This document shows positions 20,898 through 37,746 of a stretch of 64,000 nt of DNA, in pieces; position 1 is the first letter of the stretch; every line of letters starts with the position of its first letter. Position numbers and translations under genes: made by a program. Origin of the DNA: Oncomelania hupensis. Its lineage: Eukaryota > Mollusca > Gastropoda > Littorinimorpha > Pomatiopsidae. The notes under the pieces were generated by a model, which did not search any database, was not told where the DNA came from, and saw only the letters and a program-made list of their open reading frames with translations. Location: positions 1,250,652 through 1,314,651 of the forward strand of contig CM072522.1 of the NCBI GenBank assembly GCA_036898135.1. The letters run 5' to 3'.

Positions 20898-21082
20898 GCT
20901 GAATGTTCTTTGTTCTTTTCTTTCTCTAGGGTTTCAGTCTGGTGCCTTTTTTTGCTGTTGAAAATCATCCAACAAGTCCAGCTGAGGAGCTGTTGACAAC
21001 ACAGTGAAATGGTCATTTGTACGACCCATATGGCATGAACTCACCATGTACCACCCAAAAACCATTGGCCAGATGAGTGTGG

Positions 21083-21084
<2 letters not shown>

Positions 21085-21130
<46 letters not shown>

Positions 21131-21142
21131 GTGTGTGTGTGA
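21085..21142. repeat. (TG)n microsatellite
   Basis: TG dinucleotides with a GCGCGCG interruption. Confidence 0.97.
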
Positions 21143-21259
21143 TTGTTTTCCAACATCGTTGTTGTTGTATCAATTTTTATTCATCAGATTTACATAAGTT
21201 GTACTGATAAACTGCCAACATCGGGGCAATGTCAATGTACAATGTATAGATATAATGCA

Positions 21260-21455
<196 letters not shown>

Positions 21456-21479
21456 TGTTGCCTCTTTCCTAAGCATCGT

Positions 21480-26540
<5,061 letters not shown>

Positions 26541-27479
26541 GGATGATGAAAAGGATATGTATGGAAGGGAAGGAGGAAATGAAGGAGAACATAAAAATAG
26601 GCGGTAATTTGGCACCTGCTATTGTTCTAACAAGATCTTAAATGGTAAACTAAACAAAATGTTATATTTAATTTTCGCTAATATTTTTATTTCACTCTCT
26701 GTCGCATTAATAATTTCTTTTAAGTCTCTTTTTATTTTTTTTTTCTTTCTGTCTGCTTGTTTGTTGCATTTAAATTGGAATTTTCCAGCGTCAATAGAGT
26801 GTATTATAATGGAACTTCATAATATTAATTCAAACGTGAAAACCAATCAAGAAGTCAAAAATTATCATTTCAGTAATGGTTTTTGTTTTTGGCTTGCAAC
26901 ATGATATTTTCTGATTAATGTAATTGTATAGCATTGTGAGCATTGAGAGTGGTTAGAGCAAATTCGGAGAAAGACAGAAATGTTACAAAGGGAAACGAAA
27001 GAAGATTTCAGCGGAAAGAAATTAAACGAAAAAAGTTGCATTCAAAATGGCGGCTGGCGCTTCCCCAAAAAAGAATTGAAGAAGTGGAAACTTAGCAAAC
27101 TAGCAAGGGGAATAAATTGCTGAAAATAACCACAGTACCTACATCAAACGCAGTAGCGAGCAAAATCACACATAGTTGGGCGAGATTTGGTAAAGGAAAT
27201 TACAGGTTTCTTTTTATGGTCTCATTTGAAAGGAAAAATAAGTTCTTCGTTCTATAACCCGATGAAAAGTTAACAATAGTCATCCAAATCATACATACAG
27301 CCGCCAGCTTCTACGTGGATCTACATTGCACAGAAGAAGAAGGGCAAGAAAGAAGAATATCAGGAACAAGAAGATAATGATGACTAAGACGACTTAATTA
27401 TATACCCCTGAAGTAAAAATAATATCGTTACTTACTTACATCGCAACATTTTGAAGTTGGTCCCATCTTCGACACACAG
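26541..27479. other. Non-coding stretch
   Basis: No gene is supported. 'aaaatggcggc' near 27044 resembles a YY1-type start-site motif, but its ATG frame closes after ten codons. Confidence 0.45.
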
Positions 27480-27740
27480 GGAAAGAGGCGGGTACGTAAA
27501 CCCAGGACCTTACAAGGGAGGGGAGGCTCCAGAGAGGGCAGGGGCCGGGGCCCCGAAGGGAGGGGTGCGCTCCTAGAGGGGAGGGTTTGGAACCTGTCAC
27601 CTCCAAGACTTATGAGCCAAAGCTGCCGCTGATTGCTGGGAGAGCGTTTGCCTCGCGGGACGAGCGTTACCGAGCAGCATCTGGTCTGGCTGGCAGCGTA
27701 GGAATATCTGTTGACTGCTGTACTGTACATTCCTTCCCCC
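27480..27740. other. GC-rich patch in AT-rich DNA
   Basis: A G/C-rich block with several CpGs and a 'ggggccggggccccg' palindromic core contrasts with its surroundings. It could be a promoter or first exon of a gene outside recognisable range, or an unrelated repeat. No coding frame with family resemblance is seen. Confidence 0.4.
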
Positions 27741-28137
27741 GTGCTTTGCAGAACTTACACCAATGGCACTAGTGTCGTTTTCCTAACAGTCTGTCTTTTT
27801 TTTTTTCCGTGTTGAGGCTGCGGATGCTGTTGGTGATGTTGATGATGATGATGCTTCCAACCCCCCCCCCTCCTCTTCCCTCTGGTACAGTTGTGTTAAC
27901 TTTTCGTCTGTCTTTGTCTTCTACTCTGTATTCTGTAATTCTATTTACTCTAATCTCTGATTCACTACAGTTTTTGTTTTATAACCGGTCTCTCTCCTTT
28001 TCTGCTTTTTTTTTACACACACACCCCTACCCACCACCCCCACGTTGTTGCTGTTGTTGTCGGTGTTTATGGGTGTTGTTTGTTGTTGTTGTGTCTGTCT
28101 TTTATAAAAATTCTTTCTTGATGAACTCTTAATTTTT

Positions 28138-28152
28138 TCGTCGTCGTCGTCG

Positions 28153-28203
<51 letters not shown>

Positions 28204-28290
28204 CTTCTTCTTCTTCTTCTTCTTCTTCTTCTTCTTCTTCTTCTTCTTCTTCTTCTTCTTCTTCTTCTTCTTCTTCTTCTTCTTCTTCAC
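28138..28290. repeat. (GTC)n-(GTT)n-(CTT)n compound microsatellite
   Basis: Three triplet types follow one another. The apparent poly-Glu/poly-Thr protein on the minus strand is an artefact. Confidence 0.98.
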
Positions 28291-28551
28291 TGCTGCTGTT
28301 GCTCCTTATCTGTGCTGTTTCGTTTGTTTGTGGTTGCTGCTGTAACGCCAAGGTTTAACAACAGTCTTTTGTTGTTGTTATTGTTTTTAGTACTGTTATT
28401 GCTTTTAACTGCACAGCTAATATATCGTTCCTCTACGGTTGGCTCACATTCAGAAATTGATTATGGAATGAAAGACGGAGATAAATAAATGTTATTGCCA
28501 AAAATTGAACTAAAATATTATCAAGTCAGAGCTTGCAAAACAATAAATAAA

Positions 28552-28554
28552 TTA

Positions 28555-28641
<87 letters not shown>

Positions 28642-28672
28642 AAAAACTACTACTACTACTACTACTACTAGG
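28552..28672. repeat. (ACT)n microsatellite
   Basis: ACT triplets with one short interruption near 28641. Confidence 0.98.
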
Positions 28673-29207
28673 TTCTTGTTACGTTGATATATTTATTTAT
28701 ATATTTGTTAGTTATAGTTTCTTTTATTAAAAAGCGTGCGGCATTTCTGATTTCAATATTATATGTAAGCTTATATGTACATAATGCATACGAATATACA
28801 TATATTTCGTTCATTTTGTTTCGACTCTTTCTTAATCTTTCTTTTCAGTATGTTCATTCATTCTTTTCTTTCTCACGTTTTTTGGTCCTACGTTGCGCTA
28901 GCACCCTGTTAGAAGTGGAAACAGGCTCTGCACTTCCTTGACCCAACCTAGCCCACCTGGCCCTGTGAAAAATATGTACACGTTCTAGCCTTTCTCTAGG
29001 CCTTGAGAAAACGTTCGGCGCGGGAGAGCTTCGCGTTAAACTTCTGGTAAAAGAGACTCGCGCTGATACACTCCCCTCTCCATCCTTCTCCCCCCGCCTC
29101 CTCTGCTTCTCCACAGATCTGTGTAAAATTCACAATGAATGTCGCTCCATTTCAACAGAAATTAGCTTGCAACAAAAAACAGCCCTTTCCAATTTTTATT
29201 TTCAATC
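28673..29207. other. Non-coding stretch
   Basis: No supported gene. A GC-richer section lies at 28890-29110. Confidence 0.5.
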
Positions 29208-29716
29208 CTATCCTATCATATCCCGTAACTCGGAGGTCGTAGGGGCACCACAGATGATCGTTTAACCAGCGTACTCCATCTTTTCCTGTCTTCAGCAACC
29301 CTGATTGTTTTGCTCAGTGTCAAACCAGTCCATTCTCGAATGTTGTCCTCCCATATCTTTTTCGGTCTCCCTCTTCTTCTACCTCCTTGCACTGTGCCTT
29401 GCAGGATGGTCTTTGCAAGACCTGATGATCTGGTGACGTGGCCATACCATCGGAGTTTCCGTTTTTTCACCACTGTGAGCAGGTCATCGTGTTGTCCAAT
29501 AGCTTGTGTGATGGTCTGTCGGACTTCGTCGTTGGTGATGGGGTGGGTATAGGAAATGCCCAGAAGTCTTCTGTAGCACCTCATCTCCATGCTTTGTATT
29601 CTTCGTTGGAGATTTGCTGTGAGGGTCCATTTTCGCAAGCATATAGGAAGATGGAGATGACAAGGGAGCGCAGCAGCCTTACCTTGGAATGTAGACTGAT
29701 GGTCCTGTCTTTCCAA
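29208..29716 (-). mobile_element. RTE-clade LINE, 3' fragment (C-terminal domain)
   Basis: The minus strand has about 170 open codons of the C-terminal domain, including QRRIQSMEMRCYRRLLGISY and TVVKKRKLRWYGHVTRSSG. It ends in the tail 'cgagttacgggatatgatag'. One join ('NLQRRIQ' side) departs from the other copies by a small deletion. The 5' cut lies just before ISLHSKVRLLRS. Confidence 0.9.
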
Positions 29717-30386
29717 TAAAATCAATAAATTACGTAGTTTTTGTGCCTATTAATAGCAACGGCCTAGCTACCTTTCTAGAGCTAAATATATCGTCTAGAT
29801 GATCGTAGAGTGTGTCGGTGTACCGTCAAACATGGGAAATCACTCCCTGTCAGAACAGAAATAGAAAATTCACACGTTAGCGGTTGGGTTGATCCACAAA
29901 ATCCAACTTTATCATTGTTGTAAGTAATAACAATGCGAATTTTAGGGTAAACCCGTTTTAGCCAAAAGTAAACAAAGCCTTACAATTGGACCTTTTTTAA
30001 ATAAGCTAGTGCCACTCTTCAGTTGTTGTTTTTAGTTTGCTTTTTTCTCTCTCTTTTTTCTTTCTCTCAAATAAAATACATTTTTACCAGCTGTCACAAT
30101 CACATCGTCAATAATGTAATATCAAAATTGACCTCTGGGCCCCAATTCTCTCTCTCCAAATATTTATCAGTTTGATTTCATAACATTTTGGTAAATAATT
30201 ATGTTTTTTTTAAGTGCTTTGTTGCGTTGGGTATGGTTAGTTGGATCGTTAGATCGTTTGTTTGTTGCTAAAACAAAACGAATCCTTTTTTTTTAAATTC
30301 TTGTTGTTGTTGTTCGCAAACAACAAATTCATTGTATTTGGGCGAAAAATTATCACCGTATTTTTTGACACATTGTCTACACATTT
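29717..30386. other. Non-coding stretch
   Basis: AT-rich sequence with no supported feature. Confidence 0.5.
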
Positions 30387-30894
30387 GTCTACATTCCAAG
30401 GTAAGGCTGCTGCGCTCCCTTGTCATTTCCATCTTCCTATACGCTTGCGAAACATGGACCCTCACAGCAGATCTATAACGAAGAAATGCAAAGCATGGAG
30501 ATGAGGTGCTACAGAAGACTTCTGGGCATTTCCTATACCCAGCACATTACCAACGACGAAGTTCGACAGACCATCACACAAGCCATTCGACAACACGATG
30601 ACATGCTCACAGTGGTGAAGAAACGGAATCTCCGATGGTATGGCCACGTCACCAGAGCATGAGGCCTTTCAAAGACCATCCTGCAAGGCACAGTGCAAGG
30701 GGGTAGAAGAAAGTCACTGAGTGAGACCGAAAAAGAGGTGGGAGAACAACATTCGAGAATGGACTGGCTTTACACTGCGAAGCCATGAGGGTTGCTGAGG
30801 ACAGAAAAATATGGAGTACTCTGGTTAAACGATCATCTGTGGTGCCCCTACGACCTCCGAGTTACGGGATAGGATAGGATAGGATAGGATAGGA
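30387..30894 (+). mobile_element. RTE-clade LINE, 3' fragment
   Basis: It starts at 'ctacattccaaggtaaggct', the same region as the left cut of the 29208-29716 copy but in the opposite orientation. It encodes MEMRCYRRLLGISY with a frameshift near 30480, has a TGA at about 30660, and ends in five (GGATA) units. It is inactive. Confidence 0.9.
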
Positions 30895-30941
30895 TGAAAA
30901 AGTCAAATTTATATAAGTTTGGGGGAGTGTTAAAAAAACGG

Positions 30942-30946
<5 letters not shown>

Positions 30947-31000
<54 letters not shown>

Positions 31001-31040
31001 AGAGAGAGAAGGGGGGGATGGGGAGGGGGAGGGGAGGCAA
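30947..31040. repeat. (GA)n with G-rich continuation
   Basis: (GA)n followed by GGGGGGGA-type sequence near the gap edge. Confidence 0.95.
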
Positions 31041-31210
31041 ACAATATGAATTTGACTCATAGCATTTTTCTTCTTCATTCCCTACCCCTCCCTCCCTCTC
31101 GCTCATTCCTTCATCCTCTCCCCCCGCCTGATTTACAACATTTCTGCAAACAAAAGCGATGATATCATCGGCCACGGGAGGAGTTTGAAAATGACGATAT
31201 CTTATCACAG

Positions 31211-31730
31211 ACGTTGCAGGCATTGACATANNNNNNNNNNNNNNNNNNNNNNNNNNNNNNNNNNNNNNNNNNNNNNNNNNNNNNNNNNNNNNNNNNNNNN
31301 NNNNNNNNNNNNNNNNNNNNNNNNNNNNNNNNNNNNNNNNNNNNNNNNNNNNNNNNNNNNNNNNNNNNNNNNNNNNNNNNNNNNNNNNNNNNNNNNNNNN
31401 NNNNNNNNNNNNNNNNNNNNNNNNNNNNNNNNNNNNNNNNNNNNNNNNNNNNNNNNNNNNNNNNNNNNNNNNNNNNNNNNNNNNNNNNNNNNNNNNNNNN
31501 NNNNNNNNNNNNNNNNNNNNNNNNNNNNNNNNNNNNNNNNNNNNNNNNNNNNNNNNNNNNNNNNNNNNNNNNNNNNNNNNNNNNNNNNNNNNNNNNNNNN
31601 NNNNNNNNNNNNNNNNNNNNNNNNNNNNNNNNNNNNNNNNNNNNNNNNNNNNNNNNNNNNNNNNNNNNNNNNNNNNNNNNNNNNNNNNNNNNNNNNNNNN
31701 NNNNNNNNNNNNNNNNNNNNNNNNNNNNNN
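31211..31730. other. Assembly gap (520 N)
   Basis: A run of N. The Gypsy element's 5' part is probably here or was never assembled. Frames drawn through the gap are meaningless. Confidence 1.
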
Positions 31731-32567
31731 CCCTGTGCCACTGTCTCAGATGACTCTGAAATCTGAACCATTTGACAAGGTTGCAATAGATATTGTGGGA
31801 CCTTTGTCTCCTCCTACTGACTTAGGACACAGATATATCTTGACTCTAGTTCAAAAACTTAAACAGTTTCAATTGACTGCCAGACCTTCCAAAGTAACCA
31901 CAGGCTTCAAAAGTATTGAATTTCTTGGACATGTAGTTGGAAAAGGTGTGCTGAAGCCCGAAGACAAGAAAATTTAAAAGACTCTTGCGATTCCGACACC
32001 TACAACTAAGAAGCAAGTTCGTGCTCTTTTGGGACTCCTGAGCTTCTACAGACGCTACGTTCCACATTTTGCCACTTTGACAGCTCCGATTTCTAATTTG
32101 ACAAGAGAAAAAGCTCGTACAATCACATGGACACCTGAGTGTGAGGATGCTTTAAGGTCCATTAAGTTGGCTTTTTCCTCAGCACCCGTTCTACGTTTGC
32201 CAAGATTGTCAGACCAGTTTACTTTGCGTACTGATGCTAGTTCAGTGGGCTTGGGTGCTGTCCTATTGCAAGATTTTGAAGGAGTTTTACATCCTGTCTG
32301 TTTCGCTAGCAGAAAGCTTCTGGATAGAGAGCGCAGGTACAGCACTATCGAAAGAGAGTGTTTGGCAATAGTCTGGTCCATCAGCAAATTCTCAAAGTTC
32401 CTTTGGGGTTCTAATTTTATTTTGCAGACAGATCAGAAACCACTCACATACTTACAAAGAAGTAAGTTTAAGAATTCTAGAATTATGAGATTGAACCACT
32501 ACCAGGTACCCAAAACGTTTTTGCTGATTTGCTTTCTCGTGCTGATCTTGAACAGTCTTTACCGTAA
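31731..32567 (+). pseudogene. Gypsy-type retrotransposon pol fragment: integrase piece, then RT thumb and RNase H
   Basis: From the gap edge the frame gives an integrase core start (PFDKVAIDIVGPL, then GHRYILTLV). It then passes directly, in frame, into the RT C-terminus (IEFLGHVVGKGVLKPEDKKI), with an in-frame TAA at 31975-31977. The connection follows (LLSFYRRYVPHFA), then RNase H (RTDASSVGLGAVLLQ, YSTIEREC, LQTDQKPLTY). A deletion and frameshift near 32490 precede NVFADLLSRADLEQSLP and a stop at 32565-32567. Most of the integrase and the RT palm are missing. RNase H is the last domain before the 3' untranslated region, and integrase precedes RT. This is the order known for the Gmr1-type branch of Ty3/gypsy elements, or else it is a rearrangement. 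Confidence 0.85.
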
Positions 32568-32682
32568 ATTGATTTCCAGCCAGTAAATTTTATAAAACAG
32601 TTCAGCGTTGTTCAAAATTTGTGATTTCGCCTTCCTAAAAAGAAACCTCGGTCGGTTCCTTTTTCTTTAGGATGGGGGGTAA

Positions 32683-34172
32683 TGTCACGGATCGTTTGTC
32701 ATACTTTTATTTTAAAAGTAATGTCACGGATCGCTTGCCATACTTTTATTTTAGCCAATGAAATATTAGAACAATCGACAGCTGACCGGTTTTTGCGGGA
32801 ATCGGCAAGTGTGACGAGATCTATTGACAGGATAGGATGTCAGTGACTCGCTCCCGGAATATCAAATCTATTATTTGATATATTGGATTATGCTGTTTTA
32901 TACAGGTATTTAAATATTGTTTAAATATTATTAGTCGAATTACTGTGAAATGTCTTATGTGTAATTCTTGGGGTTTTGTTAATTCAATGTAACCAAGAAG
33001 ATGAAAGTTTGTTGTAATTTCATATTGTCAGTGAGTGAATTCACTGTAAAGAAATGTAAAGAATAATTGTTAGGGTATTCACCATTATAACCGGGGCTGA
33101 AGTGATTGTTAGAATAGCCGAGTGATGCGTGAATGTGTGAATGACTGATAAACAATTATATACGTGACTCGGATATTAAGACACATGAATGTGTTGAGAA
33201 ATATTTTATACGTGACATAACTGGAAAATGCGACCTATTGAGGCCGTGCAGTGAATTGACATTAACGTTGTGGAAACGTAAAGAAGATAACGTGACTAAA
33301 CGCAAAGGAGGACAAAGAAAAGGAGAGTGAGTGAAAAAGAGAATAACTGACTTTGGTAATTAATAAACTTTCTCTTAAACTACAGCTTCCTACCCTAGGA
33401 CCAATTTCCGGGATGTACCTCCCCACGGTGGTCTAGGAGTGCAGCTGAGCTGAACCCCCCAGGTCTGCACGCGTGGATTGTGACGGTGCCGATGTCAGAA
33501 CGGGATCTGATTGCCACCGTAGACTCCAGAGCATGGTAACCGAGGAGCAGGTTGAATTCCATCGCTTCTACTTGTGAGTCTTATTAGACTGAGCACTCAA
33601 AGAGAGGCCAGTCCTTCAGATTGTTCATCTGCAGTCAAGTTGGCGTTGCTTAATACGCCTATGTGAAATATATGAACAAGGAACTGTTTATAGGCCTGGA
33701 TATGTGTGAAACATGAGTCACGGAATATTCTTAGTATGCTCTAAATGAGATACTATAGTCACGGAACTTTTCAGTATGAATGATATGTGTGTAATTTATA
33801 TGTGTGATAATTGATTGTGTATAACTATAAGTTAAGTGAATAGTGAACGGGGCAGAGAGGCCAAAAATGCAAGTAACTTTCTTTGTCCTGAATGAGTGTG
33901 AATGAACTACAGATACGAAAGAACACATGCACACAACATAATTATGGAGTCAGATAAATAAGCAAACAAGCATTTAATTAGTTAATTCATGAAAATCCAT
34001 TCATGGCATCTTCCTATCTCTGTAACCCCAGCCTAACACAGACCGAGCTAAACTTATAAATGTATTAAGATTAGTCACGGGATTACCTAGCCAATCTCCA
34101 CAGACGAAAAGATGAGTGGGTAATAGCATTCCATTGTGCAGAGCCCAACAACAATAGACCCATCGTCACAGC
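32683..34172 (+). repeat. Probable 3' LTR of the Gypsy element (about 1.5 kb)
   Basis: A polypurine tract 'aggatgggggg' (32669-32679) is followed by 'taa' and TGTCACGG, as expected at the start of a 3' LTR. The first 39 bp are tandemly duplicated (TGTCACGGATCG at 32683 and 32722). The right end 'cgtcaca' at 34166-34172 joins RTE sequence directly. An independent block ending in the same bases occurs inverted at 51243. TG at one end and CA at the other fit an LTR. The exact left border (32683 or 32722) is uncertain, and no second LTR is visible because of the gap. Confidence 0.65.
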
Positions 34173-35866
34173 CTCCACAACCCAAAGCAAGTCTGGCATA
34201 TGCCTTACAGAAGAACAAGAAGTATAGGACAGACGGACAGAGTACTGCTCTGACCTTTACCACCACACACCAAACGGAGATCCATCAGTTCTTGCATTTC
34301 CAGAGAACAGAGAAGAAGAAGAAATCCTCCCAATTCTCCGGGAAGAAGTTGAGGCAGCAGTGCAATCGCTAAAGAAAGGGAAGTCAGCGGGAGTGGACAA
34401 CATACCCGCGGAACTGCTACAAGCAGGAGGAGAAGCGATGATTGATGCCCTCACCATTATCTGTAACAAGATCTGGCAGAGTGGGGAATGGCCTACACCA
34501 TGGACCCAGTCGCTTGTCATCACTCTTCCCAAAAAAGGTAACCTTCAGGAGTGTGAAAATTACCGCACCATCAGCCTCATCAGCCATCCCAGCAAGGTCC
34601 TCCTGAAAATAATACTCCACAGGTAGAAACCCCAAGCTGAACAAATCATTGCTGAAGAGCAAGCAGGATTCAGAGGAGGGCGAAGTACCACTGAATAGAT
34701 TTTCAACCTCAGAATAATCTGCGAGAAATGCCTACAGCACCAACAACATCTATATGATGTGTTCGTAGACTTCAAAAAGGCGTTTGACCGAGTCTGGCAT
34801 GCAGCTCTGTTGGCAACCATGAGAGTGTACAACATCAGCCTTAAAATTATTAAAGTCATCAAAAGTCTGTATGACAAGGCTACCAGTGCAGTCCTCCACA
34901 ACAGCCCCATCGGAAACTGGTTCAGAACAACAATCGGTGTGCGTCAGGGATGCCTACTCTCTCCAACACTCTTCAACATCTTCCTAGAGTGCATCATGTC
35001 AGATGCCCTTGCAGATCATGAAGGCACAGTCAACATAGGGGGAAGAGCAATCTCCAATCTTCGTTTTGCGGATGACATTGATGGATTGGCTGGAGAGGAA
35101 CAAGAATTTGAACAGCTGGTACAGAGGCTTGACACCACCTCCAGTGCTTATGGAATGGAAATAAGTGCAGAGAAGACCAAAATGATGACCAACAACACCA
35201 CGGACATCAAAGTCCAAGGCCATTCACTCAACACAGTGCATATCTTCAAATATTTAGGAGCCATTGTATCAGACAATGGGCCCCGACAGGAAGTCCTCTC
35301 CAGGATCGCACAAACAACTGCTTCCCTGGCGAGGTTGAAGCCAATTTGGAAAGACGGGACCATCAGTCTACATTCCAAGGTAAGGCTGCTGCGATCCCTT
35401 GTCATCTCCATCTTCCTATAGAGCTAGATTAATAGGTAAGCGCTATATAAAAAGGCCTGTAATAATAATAATAATAATATGCATGCGAAACATGGACCCC
35501 CACAGCAGATCTCCAACGAAGAATACAAAGCATGGAGATGAGGTGCTACAGAAGACTTCTGGGCATACCCAGCATATCACTAACGACGAAGTCCGAAAGA
35601 CCATCACACAAGCCATTGGACAACACAATGACCTACTCACAGTGGTAAAAAAACGGAAATTCCGATGGTATGGCCACGTCACCAGATCATCAGGTCTTGC
35701 AAAGACCATCCTGCAAGGCACAGCGCAAGGAGGTAGAAGAAAATGGAGACTGAAAAAGAGGTGGGAGGACAACATTCGAGAACGGATTGGTTTGACACTG
35801 AGCGAAACAATCAGGGTTGCTGAGGACAGGGAAAGATGGAGTACGCTGGTTCAACGATGCCCCTGT
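34173..35866 (+). pseudogene. RTE-clade LINE copy: linker, reverse transcriptase and C-terminus
   Basis: Starts at the LTR boundary within the linker before RT. RT motifs are visible: KKGNLQECENYRTISLIS, FVDFKKAFDRVWHAAL (motif A), GVRQGCLLSPTLFNIF (motif B) and RFADDI (catalytic FADD). These are followed by ISAEKTKMM and the C-terminal domain. In-frame TAGs lie near 34624 and 34697, and the 5' part has frameshifts. A 57-bp SINE-tail insertion at 35421-35477 splits the C-terminal part. The 3' end is lost where it meets an inverted RTE copy at about 35866. It is non-functional. Confidence 0.92.
35421..35477 (+). mobile_element. Short SINE-tail insertion inside the RTE copy
   Basis: The intact RTE reads 'atcttcctatatgcttgcg'. 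Here 'gagctagattaataggtaag', 'cgctatataaaaaggcctg' and (TAA)n are inserted between 'cttcctata' and 'tgcatgcg'. The 'gcgctatataaa' plus triplet tail is the usual end of tRNA-derived SINEs. Confidence 0.7.
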
Positions 35867-35867
35867 G

Positions 35868-37201
35868 GTTCTCACAGATTATTCTGAGGTTAAAAATCTG
35901 TTCAGTGGTACTTCGCCCTGCCATGAATCCTGCTTGTTCTTCAGCTATGATTTGTTCAGCTTGGGGTTTCAACCTGTTGAGTATTATTTTCAGGAGGACC
36001 TTGCTGGGATGGCTGATGAGGCTGATGGTGCGGTAATTTTCACACTCCTGAAGGTTACCTTTTGTGGGAAGAGTGATGACAAGCGACTGGGTCCATGGTG
36101 TAGGCCATTCCCCACTCTGCCAGATCTTGTTACAGATAATGGTGAGGGCATCAATCATCGCTTCTCCTCCTGCTTGTAGCAGTTCCGCGGGTATGTTGTC
36201 CACTCCCGCTGACTTCCCTTTCTTTAGCGATTGCACTGCTGCCTCAACTTCTTTCCGGAGAATTGGGAGGATTTCTTCTTCTTCTCTGTTCTCGGACATG
36301 CTAGAACTGATGGGTCTCCATTTGGTGTATGGTTGTAAAGGTCAGAGCAGTACTCTGTCCATCTGTCCTATACTGCTTGTTCTTCTGTAAGGCATATGCC
36401 AGACTTGCTTAGGATCGTGGAGACTTTGGGCTGTTTGACACTTGTCAGCCGCTTCACATTCTGGTAGGCCTTCTTGCTGTTGTTCTTGTTCAGACTGTTC
36501 TCTATTTCCTGGCATTGATCTTCTATCCAGTTCTCCTTTGCTGTGCGCATGCCTTTTCGGATGTCATTGTTGATTTTTCGGTAGGCATCAGCTCCCTGTG
36601 AGGTTCTTTTTCTTTTTCACCTCTCTTCGTTTATCACACATATCCAAAAGTTCAGGTGTGATCCACGGCTTCTTCTTTGGTCGGTGCTTGCCAAGGATCT
36701 CAGTGGCGGCATCTGTCACAGCTGTGTTGAAGGTGGTGGTCATGGTGTTGACATCTACTTCAGCAGCCCCCAAAATGAGCAGTGGTGCAAATTTCTCTCC
36801 AAAAAGAGTTTTGCCACCTCCGGGTCTTGCAGTTTGTCCAGGTCGAACTTCAGTCTAGTGCAATTTGCTGTATTTACTCTCTTCAAGTGGAGCCGGAAAG
36901 ACATCATCACGAGATCGTGGTCACTTCCGATTTCTGCTCCTGGAAAAGTGCGTGTCCTGCCAATGTTGATGCTTGATCTGAAGCGTTTCTTGACCATGAT
37001 GTAGTCTATTTGGTTGTGATGCTCCCCGCCGGGACTGTGCCATGTCCATCGTCTGGAGTTTTTGTGGAGACGAAGCGTGTTTGCAAGTACCAGATTGTTG
37101 TATCTGGCAAACTCCAAGAGTCTCAGACCCCTGTCATTTGTCTCGTTGCTGCAGTGGGGTCCACATGTGTCTCCCCAGTTTTGGTGCGCATCTTGGCCAA
37201 C
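35868..37201 (-). pseudogene. RTE-clade LINE copy, inverted: endonuclease C-terminus to early RT
   Basis: The minus strand reads from VGQDAHQNWGDTCGPHC through RRWTWHSPGGEHHNQIDYIM (endonuclease, with the D-Y and SDHDLVMMSFRLHL motifs), the linker, and RT up to STTEQIFNLRIICEN. Frameshifts lie near 36600-36770 and 36370. Both ends are truncated. It meets the plus-strand copy 3' side to 3' side near 35866. Confidence 0.92.
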
Positions 37202-37677
37202 CAAACGAAGGCCATGTCCATTGTATTAAAACAGACAAAAGAAATAAAAATAATATATTATTTCAGTCACTTTAATACCCATTTGCATCCATCAGGCTGT
37301 CAAAGCGACTACTCGTTTCGACATCCTGCTATCCTTTCGATGAAAGGGACCCTGGACTACCGTGACCCATCTTCCTCTCCCCAGACTTCGATCTTCCAGG
37401 TGTCCTTTCCCCTCCCCCGCCACTGAGCCCCTGGTCAGAGATCCAGAGAGCGACCTGCTGGACACAGGTCCCGCTCCATCTGGTTTTCCCCCAACTCCCT
37501 GATGTAATGTATTGACATTGATCAGTATTGATTTCTATATGACTGGTGCAAGGGACGCAATCGCTCCTTCTCTATTGTTTGGTTGATTAGAGTGTTGCCC
37601 CTTTTGCTTATTCTCTGCATGTCAACGGTTGTGTTTGGTGCTCAACAAAGCTGGGAAAATCTAACCGGGCATATAAA

Positions 37678-37746
<69 letters not shown>

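Noticed and set aside
27044..27075. YY1-like 'aaaatggcggc' with ATG as a gene start
   Set aside because: The frame closes after ten codons and no donor site follows.
28067..28351. Minus-strand frame rich in Glu and Thr
   Set aside because: It comes from (CTT)n and (GTT)n triplets.
31205..31786. Frames running through the unknown bases
   Set aside because: They consist of undetermined sequence in an assembly gap.
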